Source of the DNA: Legionella_A sp049239925
GTDB lineage: Bacteria; Pseudomonadota; Gammaproteobacteria; Legionellales; Legionellaceae
Length of the DNA stretch: 24,734 nucleotides
Assembly (NCBI GenBank): GCA_049239925.1
Contig: JBMLTO010000049.1
Span: 1 to 24,734, forward strand
Reading direction: 5' to 3'
The position numbers and the translations under genes were made by a program. Each line of letters starts with the position of its first letter. Positions within the stretch are counted from its first letter, which is position 1. Positions 7,009 to 15,174 of the stretch are shown here, one piece after another. A model generated the notes under the pieces. That model had not been told where the DNA came from. It ran no database searches and saw nothing but the letters and a program-made list of their open reading frames with translations.

Positions 7009-7776
7009 TTGTTTGCGCGCTATCAAGTTATCCAGGAGGGTACTGGCTCCAATTCGAAACCAATGTTTGTTTACACTACGTTGTTCAATTAATTCAGCTA
7101 AATTAATCAATTGACCAGCCTGTTTTATAGTTGTAATCCCGCCTGATAGTTTGATTCCGCAGTCGATATTATGTTGGCAAATTGCTTTTAGTAGTGTAAA
7201 TGCGACCGGCAATGTTGCGCCGGGTTTGATTGTGCCAGTTGAAGTTTTTAAAAAATCACAACCGGTATTAATGATTGCGCTGCTAGCTTCGTATACAGTC
7301 GATAGCGATGGATAAACGCCTGTTTCCAGGATAACTTTGCACGTAATATTTGCATTTTTGCAATTCTGAACTATTTGAGAGCAGCATGATAGTGCATATG
7401 ATTGTTGATTATCAAGATAGGCTTGATAAGGAAAAACATAGTCCAGTTCATCAATATGTTTATCGGCGATCAAGGTATCCAAAGTAGCTAATACTTGTTG
7501 ATGATCATCACTCCCGTGAGGAAAATTAAGAACGGTTGCTTTGCTGATGGTTAATTCAGCTGGGATACAGCTTAAATGTTGAGGGTAAATACAAATCGCT
7601 GCTACTTGCTCACGAATAGCTGTTGTTGCCATCTGTATCATTTGATTGCAAGTAGCTTGTTTATTCAATAACGTCAGATCGAGTACGTCTATGATCTTGC
7701 GATGCAAGGGTTCTCCGTAACAATCACTGTCACTTAACTGAGCTAGTAGGTTGTCATAGTCTTGTCCAAGCTTCAT
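6997..7776 (-). CDS. deoC: Deoxyribose-phosphate aldolase DeoC
   Basis: A 259-residue class I aldolase cleaving 2-deoxyribose-5-phosphate to acetaldehyde and glyceraldehyde-3-phosphate. The Schiff-base lysine is Lys177 in FLKTSTGT, the second active-site lysine Lys209 in GIKLSGGI, and the catalytic aspartate Asp112 in DELDYVFPY. Length equals the Escherichia coli-type enzyme. The ATG overlaps the stop of upstream punA in an ATGA arrangement, so translation is probably coupled and the two form a nucleoside salvage unit. The terminal 12 bases overlap ubiA on the other strand. No phosphopentomutase (deoB), which would link the two reactions, is in the window. Confidence 0.95.
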   Translation of the reverse strand: MKLGQDYDNLLAQLSDSDCYGEPLHRKIIDVLDLTLLNKQATCNQMIQMATTAIREQVAAICIYPQHLSCIPAELTISKATVLNFPHGSDDHQQVLATLDTLIADKHIDELDYVFPYQAYLDNQQSYALSCCSQIVQNCKNANITCKVILETGVYPSLSTVYEASSAIINTGCDFLKTSTGTIKPGATLPVAFTLLKAICQHNIDCGIKLSGGITTIKQAGQLINLAELIEQRSVNKHWFRIGASTLLDNLIARKQLSN

Positions 7777-8600
7777 TGCAATTGTTTAACAGTTTCTTTG
7801 ATAAGTATAGTTAGATTTTTGGATGCCATAGATGCCATCATTACTACTTCATCATGATTGTGACTGCTGGTTGCAAGACCAGTGGCATAGTTAGTAATAG
7901 TTGCTATGACTGCAACTTTCATACCGGAATGGTGAGCGACTAATACTTCAGGAACTGTAGACATGCCAACGGCATCTGCACCCCAAAGACGGAAAGCTCT
8001 AATTTCTGCTGCGGTTTCATAGTTGGGTCCGAGCACAGATAGATAAACCCCTTGATGTAATTTGATATGGTGTTCAGCTGCAATATGAAGTAAGTTTTCA
8101 CGCATGCCTTGATCGTAGGCTTTGTCCAAAGGAAGAAAGCGAGGACCAAAATCATCATCATTAGGGCCAATCAGCGGATTACTGGGCTGTAAATTGATAT
8201 GATCGGTCACTAACATTAATTCGCCAGGTCCTACGTCTGCACGCAGGGAACCAGATGCATTCGTGGCGATAAAATATTCACATCCTAGTAATTTTAGTGT
8301 TCGAATATAGGTTTTAACAGTTTGGTAATTGTCTAAGCCCTCATAGGTATGAGCTCTCCCTTGTAAGCAGACGACATCTACCCCAAAAAGTTGTCCAAGC
8401 ACTAAGTTACCACTATGACCCAAAACTGTTACCTGAGGAAATCCAGCTAATTCACGAAAACTAATGGATCTAATATTATCCAGTTCGCGAGCGAAATCTC
8501 CTAAACCTGAACCTAAAACTATGCCGATTTTAGGTTTAAAATTAGGTGACAATTGTTGAATATAAGCGGCTGCTAAATGAGCGTTTGTAGAACGAGGCAT
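7773..8600 (-). CDS. punA: Purine nucleoside phosphorylase (class I, trimeric type)
   Basis: A 275-residue enzyme converting purine (deoxy)nucleosides plus phosphate to base and (deoxy)ribose-1-phosphate. Family motifs in order are the phosphate-binding GSGLG at 30-34, GHSGN (His62), GRAHTYEG (His84), NASGSL, the purine-site GPNYETAAEIR with Glu195, VGMSTVPE, and TNYATG with Asn237. This is the trimeric PNP/xanthosine phosphorylase group (PunA/XapA), not the hexameric DeoD type; substrate preference cannot be fixed from sequence by eye. It starts at ATG 8600 and overlaps deoC by four bases. Confidence 0.93.
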   Translation of the reverse strand: MPRSTNAHLAAAYIQQLSPNFKPKIGIVLGSGLGDFARELDNIRSISFRELAGFPQVTVLGHSGNLVLGQLFGVDVVCLQGRAHTYEGLDNYQTVKTYIRTLKLLGCEYFIATNASGSLRADVGPGELMLVTDHINLQPSNPLIGPNDDDFGPRFLPLDKAYDQGMRENLLHIAAEHHIKLHQGVYLSVLGPNYETAAEIRAFRLWGADAVGMSTVPEVLVAHHSGMKVAVIATITNYATGLATSSHNHDEVVMMASMASKNLTILIKETVKQLQ

Positions 8601-8811
8601 GATTTTTTTATCCAGGATTAATTGTTTTGCAAGTTAATGAGTAAAGACAAATAGAATGTGCGTCATATTTTTCATGCATCATAAGATATTTAATTATTAC
8701 AAACAACAGTTGATAGTTGAAATTAATTAGAACAATAGATTTAAGGTATACCTATCTCGACTTGAGTCATTTTTCCCAGGACCGTTCGCCCTGAGGAGAG
8801 AGTGGCTCAAC
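8601..8811. other. Upstream region of punA
   Basis: AT-rich and without a supported gene; it must hold the punA promoter, which I could not place. From about 8758 a frame leading into the intron maturase C-terminus becomes readable. Confidence 0.4.
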
Positions 8812-8910
8812 CGACGTAGTCAGCGCAGATCGTTCACCTGGGAGCAGTTTCAAAAGTATCTGGACTCGATTAAATTCCCCCAGGCGAAAATTTACCACAA
8901 GCTCATCTAA
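8797..8910 (+). pseudogene. Intron-encoded maturase, C-terminal remnant
   Basis: The continuous frame REWLNRRSQRRSFTWEQF and on to IYHKLI, ending with TAA at 8908-8910, is the intact C-terminus of a bacterial group II intron-encoded protein. The rest of the protein is missing. It shows that the six-C run of copy 1 (five C here) is a frameshift in copy 1. The exact left limit of intron-derived sequence is unclear and may lie near 8758. Confidence 0.8.
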
Positions 8911-9022
8911 AACATAAGCTAACTGTGAATGTATTTATCTTGAGCCCGGTGCCTTAATAGGGCACGCCGGGTTCTAACGAGGGGGCTGCGAACAACTCAC
9001 GAAGAACGCAGCTCTACTCTAT
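8812..9022 (+). mobile_element. Group II intron 3' end (copy 2)
   Basis: These 211 bases match 274-485 with only two substitutions and one missing C that I can find. They include the maturase C-terminus, domain V at 8942-8974 and domain VI ending at 9022. Only the 3' end of the intron is here. The high identity to copy 1 points to recent spread of the element. It abuts a truncated reading frame on the opposite strand. Confidence 0.88.
8942..8974 (+). ncRNA. Group II intron domain V (copy 2)
   Basis: Identical to copy 1: GAGCCCGG pairs with CCGGGTTC, with a CG bulge and a TGCC/GGCA upper stem. It keeps the AGC triad. Confidence 0.9.
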
Positions 9023-9255
9023 AAACCTATGAATTTGTTACCATCCATCAAGCCAAGTTTTTTATAAGCAGTGTTACTGTCGAGCACATAAGAATGGAAA
9101 AGTGATTTATAATTTAAACTGGTAGCAAGATCAATGGCACGATAGCCAGTATAATATCTAATTTTAATCCAGAAGAGCTGCAAAGCTCTTTTATCAAATC
9201 GATGAGCACAGTCGATGCTAAATGCAATGATTAATTTAATGGCAGTTCTAGCGGC
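9019..9255 (-). pseudogene. Truncated unidentified reading frame abutting intron copy 2
   Basis: On the minus strand, 78 codons are open from 9255 down to a TAG formed at the intron boundary (9019-9021). The translation looks protein-like (YRAIDLATSLNYKSLFHSY, then a segment ending GNKFIGL), with mixed charged and aromatic residues. There is no start codon near its beginning; a TAG at 9256-9258 closes it upstream. I do not recognise the family. It may be the middle of a broken gene whose 3' part was removed when the intron arrived or was deleted. Confidence 0.4.
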
Positions 9256-9412
9256 CTATACTATTGAGACGTGAAATCTGTCTGCCTTTAAATTGCTCGA
9301 GAAACAACAACTGGTCATTCGTTATCAAATTAAAAATCGCCAACTGGATTTTTTAAAAGGGCATTTTGAACATACATAGCCAACTTGCAGTCAAAAATCG
9401 ATCGATAAATGA
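9256..9412. other. Non-coding gap
   Basis: AT-rich sequence with no supported gene or recognisable signal, between the broken reading frame and the stop of the membrane protein gene. Confidence 0.4.
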
Positions 9413-10183
9413 CTATCTAGTCAAGCTCAAACCGTCACTATTTGATTTTTCTAAGCTCATCGCCTGTTTTCTATCGACTGAAAATAATCTTGGATAATTA
9501 ACGATATGATTTTCTTGCAAAGATTGTTCAGGTCTGGGGTTGGTTCTCATTGCTTGATAATTATTATTGGTAGCGGGTTGTTCATTGTTAATGTCATTAG
9601 CTGCTGCTTGTTTCCAATAGTAAAGGGCTAGGACTGTCAAAAGGTTACCAACAATAGTCGAGAGCATGAACATTTCATAGTTTAATAGTGGATTAGCAAA
9701 TGCGATTGTCGTCGTTAGAGCGGTAATCAAGCTTATGATGTTTAGCGTTATCGCATAGCGCAAATAAACGGTTTGTCGCTGATCATTTAATGGCAAATCA
9801 CCTAATGGGGGGGTATTCATTTTATGATATTCGCCAATAAGCCAGATAGTATTGCTGGCGAGAGAAAGCCATACTGCATATAGAATCATCGATGGAAAAA
9901 AGAGACCGATAACTGACGCTACTGTACCTAATAATGAGGCCAGTTGAAATTGATTATTTATTGTTGCGAAGCCATACCAAGCATTAGCATTTCTTGTTTG
10001 ATTGGAGTTAATAACTGTAGTGAAAAACCATAAAATATAGCCAACTAAATAAAATATTAGCGAACATGTACTGACTAAAGAAGTTATTACTCGTATAGGA
10101 ATGAGGCGCAGTTTTGACAGCAAAAATCCTGTAAAAAAAAACTTGCCGCTTAACTGGTCTAATATCATATTTTTCGATTGCAC
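9413..10183 (-). CDS. Multipass inner-membrane protein of unknown function
   Basis: A 256-residue protein that I cannot assign to a family. Hydrophobic segments appear at about 27-58 (one or two helices), 80-112, 140-165 and 170-193, giving roughly five to six membrane helices. A polar, Asn/Gln-rich C-terminal tail of about 60 residues follows, probably cytoplasmic. No catalytic motif is visible. The start is GTG at 10183 with AAGGG eight bases upstream; an ATG five codons later has no ribosome binding site. It stands alone between IS and intron debris, so it may be lineage-specific or acquired. A host-interacting protein is possible but not supported by any motif. Confidence 0.7.
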   Translation of the reverse strand: MQSKNMILDQLSGKFFFTGFLLSKLRLIPIRVITSLVSTCSLIFYLVGYILWFFTTVINSNQTRNANAWYGFATINNQFQLASLLGTVASVIGLFFPSMILYAVWLSLASNTIWLIGEYHKMNTPPLGDLPLNDQRQTVYLRYAITLNIISLITALTTTIAFANPLLNYEMFMLSTIVGNLLTVLALYYWKQAAANDINNEQPATNNNYQAMRTNPRPEQSLQENHIVNYPRLFSVDRKQAMSLEKSNSDGLSLTR

Positions 10184-10368
10184 GATGCAAGCCCTTTTGA
10201 GTTAATATTATTCTTATTGCAAATAAATTTCGATTCAAACCTAATCTAATTTGCTTGTCGAGTATGCAAGTTCAACGGGTAATCTTATTGCAGTATAGTG
10301 AAGATATACCCCAAACATCGGTGATCCCGACTTTGATTTTCCCTACACAGTGTTGCCCATCTATTATT

Positions 10369-10652
10369 ATGAAGTGCGACAAAGAAATACAGGGCATAAG
10401 AGCGTTAACAACGGAGATTTTAGCAGTTTTGGCGGCATTTGCATCTGAATTCTCACGACCAACTTGGAAAAATATTCAGGTCCTGTTGATAGCGTGATAG
10501 GATCCCATGATCGGCGGTGTATTAATCGTATGTTAGGTATCATGGGATTGGCATCCATAGGTAATTTTTGCAAGTACCACCGTGTTTTAAGCGGGGCTGA
10601 GTAGGATGGTTTGGCGCTAGCTAAAATATTGCTTGATTTACTGATTAAGTGA
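10369..10652 (+). pseudogene. Decayed transposase (DDE_5/IS701-like), N-terminal part
   Basis: From ATG 10369 the frame gives FASEFSRPTWKNIQVLL, a typical N-terminal motif of IS701-like DDE transposases. Stops then follow, and the homology continues in another frame from about 10500: RRCINRMLGIMGLA, then NFCKYHRVLSGAE, an in-frame TAG where Trp is expected, and DGLALAKILLDLLIK. It ends at TGA 10650-10652, five bases before the sensor kinase stop. One frameshift, one nonsense codon and loss of the catalytic part make it dead. A perfect inverted repeat ATCCCATGAT/ATCATGGGAT (10502-10511 and 10539-10548) lies just after the frame break. Confidence 0.75.
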
Positions 10653-10656
10653 TTCG

Positions 10657-12021
10657 CTAAGTCATGGCTAATTTTGGTAAGTTTATTTGCACTGATAGTC
10701 CACCAGCAGGACTATTTTTGGCTACAATTTCACCATCATGCATTTTAACGGCGCGGTAAGCAATAGCTAAACCAAGACCATATCCCCCCGTGCTTTTTAC
10801 ACGTGAGCTATCGACGCGATAAAACGGTCTAAATATTTCAGTGAGTTGTTCTTCTGGGATACCTGGACCTTCATCACTAATATCAATCAGTACGTTTTGA
10901 TGATCAGCATAGCTTAGCTGAATAGTTACGCGACCATGCTTCGTTGAGTAGCGTAGAGCGTTTCGCAAAATATTTTCAATGGCCCGATGTATTAATCGTT
11001 CATCAATCAGCAGCTCGCAGGAGTCAATGATATGAAGCGTTATTCTAGAGTAGGTACCGGTATACTCATAATTGGCATCGTTAATAATTCTATTCAGCAA
11101 ATTAGGAAGATTGACTAAGGATTTACTTAAGATGCTGGTCGATTTGTCTAATCTAGCAAATTCTAGAATTTCTCCAATCAAATCATTTAAACGCATACAC
11201 TCCATTTCCATGCGCTCAAATTCAATATTGGCTAAGTTATTACTTTGTTTACGACCCAGTTCAATAGCAATTTGTAATCTTGCTAATGGTGAGCGCAGTT
11301 CGTGTGAAATATCTCTTAGCAAGCGTTCTTTAGATAGGACCAGCGATTCTAGTTGTGCTGCCATACTATCAAATTCTTTGCTGAGCTCGGCAATCTCATC
11401 TTTTTTATGGCCAAGAAATCGACCTACTCGTGTGCCAAATTCTCCGGTCGCAATCGAGCGAGCTGCAATGCGTAATGAGCGTAAAGGCCTTGTAACGTAA
11501 AGCGAAAGCATATAGCAAATCAAGCCACTGATAACTATTGCAATGATCAATCGTATGGTTAAACCAGCCCATGGAATTTGAATAAAATGTGCTAGTGGTT
11601 TTTCACTGACAGCAGCAAGACGATAAGCTGTTCCTGATGTTGATAAAATTTCATGACTGATAATTAAATTTCCTGATTTTAAAATTCCTTCATCAAGCTG
11701 ATGGTCCACTAAGTGCATACCTATTAACTTGACTGCTTGAGGTGGGCTATCACTACCAATCACTTCACCTTTACTGGTTAGGAGGTACAACGCCATGTGT
11801 CGCTGTATTCCTGTTTGTGCCAACCATTTTTGTAGTGCTTTGTGTTGTCCTGCCTCAAATGTGGCAACTGCAGCATTGGCATAACTATCCATGAATACTT
11901 GTTCACGGGCAGGAATTGAGGAGGTTTGAGCGATTTCACTAGTTACCCAGGCGGTAGTAATAATAATTAGAATTGTCGCTAACCAAAAGGAGATAAAAAT
12001 TTTCCAATACAAACTACGCAT
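10657..12021 (-). CDS. cpxA: CpxA-like sensor histidine kinase
   Basis: A 454-residue membrane kinase that would phosphorylate the response regulator encoded just upstream. The order is TM1 at about 6-25, a periplasmic sensor region of about 130 residues, TM2 at about 155-178, and HAMP (VTRPLRSLR onward). The dimerisation helix carries phospho-acceptor His240 (RDISHELRSPLARL), followed by the N box (ENILRNALRYS), G1 DEGPGIP, F box and G2 GYGLGLAIA. All catalytic elements are intact. The start is ATG 12021, overlapping the regulator stop by eight bases; TTG 12036 in the same frame is less likely. The resemblance to CpxA (envelope stress) is from overall organisation and the HAMP/HisKA region, so the stimulus is uncertain. 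Confidence 0.85.
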   Translation of the reverse strand: MRSLYWKIFISFWLATILIIITTAWVTSEIAQTSSIPAREQVFMDSYANAAVATFEAGQHKALQKWLAQTGIQRHMALYLLTSKGEVIGSDSPPQAVKLIGMHLVDHQLDEGILKSGNLIISHEILSTSGTAYRLAAVSEKPLAHFIQIPWAGLTIRLIIAIVISGLICYMLSLYVTRPLRSLRIAARSIATGEFGTRVGRFLGHKKDEIAELSKEFDSMAAQLESLVLSKERLLRDISHELRSPLARLQIAIELGRKQSNNLANIEFERMEMECMRLNDLIGEILEFARLDKSTSILSKSLVNLPNLLNRIINDANYEYTGTYSRITLHIIDSCELLIDERLIHRAIENILRNALRYSTKHGRVTIQLSYADHQNVLIDISDEGPGIPEEQLTEIFRPFYRVDSSRVKSTGGYGLGLAIAYRAVKMHDGEIVAKNSPAGGLSVQINLPKLAMT

Positions 12022-12694
12022 TAAATAAATATCCAAACCCTCTGATTGTTTTAATTAATTCTTCACCACATTGATTATTACCCAGCTTATTTCTCAAGTT
12101 GCTAATATGTACATCGATGCTGCGGTCATATGCGGTATATTTACGGCCTAAAGCATATTGTGTTAATTCCTCTTTAGAAAATGCTTGCCCAGGAGATTTC
12201 ATGAGCATTTCTAAGATATTAAATTCAGCGTTGGTGAGTTCTAAGGGATCATCGGCTATGGTCACGATACGCTTGGCGCAATCGATGTGGATATCTTGAT
12301 ATTCTATGGTTGGTCTAGATGCTGGAACTTTTTTTGTTCGTCTTAAAATGGCACGAAGCCTTGCCAATAGTTCACGAGGGTTACAGGGTTTGGCTAAGTA
12401 GTCATCTGCACCAATTTCGAGACCAACAATTCGATCGATATCGTCTCCGCGCGCTGTTAACATCAATATGGGAGTATCAAAATGTTCTCGAATGGCTTTT
12501 AAAACTTCAAAACCATTCAGTGTCGGTAGCATGACGTCAAGAATAATAGCATCAAAGGTTATGTTGAGTGCCATTTTTATCGCATGTTGACCTTCGTGGA
12601 CAGCAGTTACAACAAAGCCTTCAGGTTCTAGATATTCTTGTAAGAGGGTGGTTAGTTCAATATCATCATCAACCACTAGAACGCTATTCTTCAT
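12014..12694 (-). CDS. cpxR: CpxR-like OmpR-family response regulator
   Basis: A 226-residue transcription factor. The receiver domain (1-120) has the acidic pocket Asp9-Asp10, phospho-acceptor Asp53 in ILDVMLP, the switch Thr in MLTARG, and Lys102 in LAKPCNPRELLARLRAILRR. That last stretch closely follows CpxR. The winged-helix DNA-binding domain (about 130-226) contains ELTNAEFNILEMLM, the recognition region YDRSIDVHISNLRNKLG and the terminal IKTIRGFGYLF. Its ATG overlaps the corC stop in an ATGA arrangement, and its stop overlaps the kinase start. Confidence 0.88.
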   Translation of the reverse strand: MKNSVLVVDDDIELTTLLQEYLEPEGFVVTAVHEGQHAIKMALNITFDAIILDVMLPTLNGFEVLKAIREHFDTPILMLTARGDDIDRIVGLEIGADDYLAKPCNPRELLARLRAILRRTKKVPASRPTIEYQDIHIDCAKRIVTIADDPLELTNAEFNILEMLMKSPGQAFSKEELTQYALGRKYTAYDRSIDVHISNLRNKLGNNQCGEELIKTIRGFGYLFNA

Positions 12695-13533
12695 GAATGG
12701 ATGATCTCTTGGCTGCGGTGATCAAAACACTCAAGCAACTTGATTCTCCGAGCATCAGAATTAATGATTCTAAACTCAAATTGTTCGATAGTAATAGTCT
12801 CACCTCTTTTCGGTAAATATCCAAAATTAGTCATGACTATTCCACCGATCGTATCATACGAGATATCACTAAAGTTAGCATGCAACTGCTCATTGAATTC
12901 TGCAATGGGTGTGTGTGCTTTAATAATGTAGCGTGCATCACCGTGAGCTTTGATGTACGCTTCTTCATCGATATCAAATTCATCTTCAATATCACCAATG
13001 ATTTGCTCGATGATATCTTCTAATGTTACGAATCCGGCAACTGCGCCATATTCATCGACAACAATCGCCATATGGTTGCGATTACTACGGAACTCTCGCA
13101 GCAGTGAATCTAAGCGTTTACTCTCCGGAACAAAAGTAGCCTGCCTAACAATATTCATAAGGTTAAAATGTTCTGGCTGTTGGTCTTGAAATCGTAACAG
13201 ATCTTTAGCATGCAAAATGCCAACTATTTCATCGCTATTGTCACTTGCTACAGGGAAGCGAGAGTGACCTGTTTTAGTCACTATATCGATGATATGATGA
13301 AGACTTGCTTTTTGGGGGATAAAGGCCATCTGTTTTTTAGGTAGCATGATGTCCCGTACTTTCATTTGCGAAAAAAGAATGACCCCCTCAAGCATGGCAA
13401 GCGTTTCAGCGTCGATGAGAGCACGTAGTTGTGCATCACGTAACAGCGTAACGAGCTCGTCTTTACTTTGTGGACCTGTTTGTAAGAACTGTTTTAGGCG
13501 ATGAAGCCAATTATCTTGGTCATGTTTAATCAA
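12691..13533 (-). CDS. corC: CorC/YbeX CBS-domain protein
   Basis: A protein of 280 residues from this start. A short N-terminal region is followed by a pair of CBS domains (VRDIMLPKKQMAFIP; SRFPVASDNSDEIVGILHAKDLL; VPESKRLDSLLREFRSNRNHMAIVVDEYGAVAGFVTLEDIIEQIIGDIEDE) and a CorC_HlyC transporter-associated domain ending near residue 265. It has no membrane segment and so is the soluble CorC type, linked to magnesium/cobalt efflux and to ribosome biology with YbeY. ATG codons at 13578 and 13551 are in frame but lie deep inside ybeY without a ribosome binding site. TTG 13533 has AGAGG nine bases upstream and overlaps ybeY by only eight bases, so it is preferred. Confidence 0.9.
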   Translation of the reverse strand: MIKHDQDNWLHRLKQFLQTGPQSKDELVTLLRDAQLRALIDAETLAMLEGVILFSQMKVRDIMLPKKQMAFIPQKASLHHIIDIVTKTGHSRFPVASDNSDEIVGILHAKDLLRFQDQQPEHFNLMNIVRQATFVPESKRLDSLLREFRSNRNHMAIVVDEYGAVAGFVTLEDIIEQIIGDIEDEFDIDEEAYIKAHGDARYIIKAHTPIAEFNEQLHANFSDISYDTIGGIVMTNFGYLPKRGETITIEQFEFRIINSDARRIKLLECFDHRSQEIIHS

Positions 13534-14008
13534 TCTTACATTCCTCTGCATGATTTTTATAAGGGTTTTCAAAACCATATTGCATCAGTTGTTTAATTTC
13601 CTGTGCTTGCATTTCAACGGATTCGTCTTCAGTAAGATGATCATATCCCAGTAAATGTAGCACTCCGTGAATGATAATATGGGCTGAATGGGCGATTAAT
13701 GAGATGTTTAATTGTATGCTTTCATGTTCAAGTACCTTCGGACAGACAATGAGGTCACCCAGTAGAGGCAGTTCCAGTTGAACAGTGGGAGGAATCTTCG
13801 CTGGAAAAGCAAGGACGTTTGTAGGCTTATTTACTTTACGGTAAGTATTATTTAATTCAGCAATATCGTTTTCACTAACAAACCTGAGCGTCATTTCTCC
13901 CATTGGGAGATGTGATTGCAGCACATTGATGATCCATTGCTTGAGAATTTCATCACTAACCACGATAGTCTCTGCACAAGCATGTTGTATATCAATATGA
14001 TAGTTCAC
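13526..14008 (-). CDS. ybeY: Endoribonuclease YbeY (rRNA maturation)
   Basis: A 160-residue metallo-RNase needed for 16S rRNA 3' end maturation and ribosome quality control. The zinc site HGVLHLLGYDH (114-124, His114, His118, His124) is intact, as is the NTYRKVNKPTNVLAFP motif. The ATG overlaps the phoH stop by four bases (ATGA), and corC follows: the phoH-ybeY-corC order known from Escherichia coli (ybeZYX). Confidence 0.95.
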   Translation of the reverse strand: MNYHIDIQHACAETIVVSDEILKQWIINVLQSHLPMGEMTLRFVSENDIAELNNTYRKVNKPTNVLAFPAKIPPTVQLELPLLGDLIVCPKVLEHESIQLNISLIAHSAHIIIHGVLHLLGYDHLTEDESVEMQAQEIKQLMQYGFENPYKNHAEECKID

Positions 14009-14979
14009 TGATTATCCTCCATATGTTCGTAGCAATTGATGATGCATGATACCAACGGATGGCGAACGACTTCGCGACTAGTGAAGGTATGTATTGCTAT
14101 CTCATCAACATGGCTGAGCAACTGAACTGCATGGCCTAAACCGGAGTCAATATTTTTAGGCAAATCGATTTGGGTCATATCGCCAGTTACTACTGTTTTT
14201 GATCCAAATCCTATACGAGTTAGGAACATTTTCATCTGCATAATCGTGGTATTTTGAGCTTCATCAAGAATAATGAAGGCCTCATTGAGTGTTCTGCCGC
14301 GCATGAATGCTAATGGCAAAACTTCGATGACATCAGATTGAATAAGCTTTTGCGTCTCTTTAAATCCAATCATTTCGTATAAAGCGTCATAGATGGGACG
14401 TAAATAGGGTAATACCTTTTCTACCAAATCACCAGGTAAGAATCCTAACTTTTCACCTGCTTCAACTGCTGGACGAACAAAAACCAGTTTGTGGACATGC
14501 CCCTTTTCAAAATATTCAATAGCTTTAGCAACAGCAAGGTAGGTTTTTCCCGTACCTGCGGGTCCAACTGCAAAGCATAAATCGTTAGTATCAATGCTGT
14601 TAAGGTATTCATGTTGTTTGCTATTGCGTGCAGATATGCTTTTTCGTCCTAGTTTTATTGGATTATTCATAACGTAACGATATGCCTCATCGTGTAAATA
14701 ATTCTCTATAGTTAGTCTTGTAATCGGTTTATTTGCTAGCGTATGAAGTTTGGTTAATAATTCTTTGGCTTTAATCGTATCACTTGATGTTTGACCCAGA
14801 ATTGTAATTTGATCTTGACCTAACTGTATAGAAACATTTAATTTTTTTTCTATTAACGTGATATTTTGATGCAAAGTACCACATAAATTTGCTAGCTCAT
14901 GACCACTAAAATAAGGGTTTGTCAGTATAGATGTAAACAAGCGACTCTCAATTTTATAGTTTGAACAACAGAGAAACAT
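14005..14979 (-). CDS. phoH: PhoH-like ATPase (YbeZ)
   Basis: A 324-residue P-loop protein of the PhoH/YbeZ type. An N-terminal KH-like region (about 35-90) precedes the ATPase, with Walker A GPAGTGKT at 139-146, Walker B FIILDEAQN (Asp239-Glu240), and the conserved GDMTQIDLP and SREVVRHPLV motifs. It acts with YbeY in RNA metabolism. It is the first gene of the five-gene minus-strand operon. The divergent gene upstream is rnm; miaB, its usual upstream neighbour in Escherichia coli, is not here. Confidence 0.93.
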   Translation of the reverse strand: MFLCCSNYKIESRLFTSILTNPYFSGHELANLCGTLHQNITLIEKKLNVSIQLGQDQITILGQTSSDTIKAKELLTKLHTLANKPITRLTIENYLHDEAYRYVMNNPIKLGRKSISARNSKQHEYLNSIDTNDLCFAVGPAGTGKTYLAVAKAIEYFEKGHVHKLVFVRPAVEAGEKLGFLPGDLVEKVLPYLRPIYDALYEMIGFKETQKLIQSDVIEVLPLAFMRGRTLNEAFIILDEAQNTTIMQMKMFLTRIGFGSKTVVTGDMTQIDLPKNIDSGLGHAVQLLSHVDEIAIHTFTSREVVRHPLVSCIINCYEHMEDNQ

Positions 14980-15124
14980 TCTTTAGAATAGAGCATGCGA
15001 CGAATATTGTGCAAGCAAAAAATCTTATTGTGTAATTCAGAACAGGATTGACTACCATTTTAGATTTAAAATCTACCTAAGCGATAACTGTTAATCGTAA
15101 ACTGCTTTTTGCTCAGTATTCAAG

Positions 15125-15130
15125 TATAAT
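15125..15130 (+). promoter_or_regulatory. Candidate -10 box for the rnm operon
   Basis: A perfect TATAAT lies 44 bases before the rnm start, in the divergent gap with phoH. No good -35 hexamer is found at 16-18 bases, so the promoter is tentative. Confidence 0.4.
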
Positions 15131-15174
15131 TTACCGTACCTTACGATAAATTAGTTTTTGCTTTCGGTTTTGTC

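Noticed and set aside
10255..10368. Upstream extension of the transposase remnant from TTG 10255
   Set aside because: Its translation does not resemble the transposase N-terminus; homology begins after about 10369.
10367..10573. A 68-residue minus-strand reading frame
   Set aside because: It lies antisense to the recognisable transposase remnant and has no recognisable motif of its own.
12022..12036. TTG 12036 as start of the sensor kinase
   Set aside because: ATG 12021 gives the usual short overlap with the response regulator and the conserved MRSLYWK-type beginning before TM1.
13534..13578. ATG 13578 or 13551 as start of corC
   Set aside because: Both lie well inside ybeY with no ribosome binding site; not excluded, but TTG 13533 has AGAGG at correct spacing.
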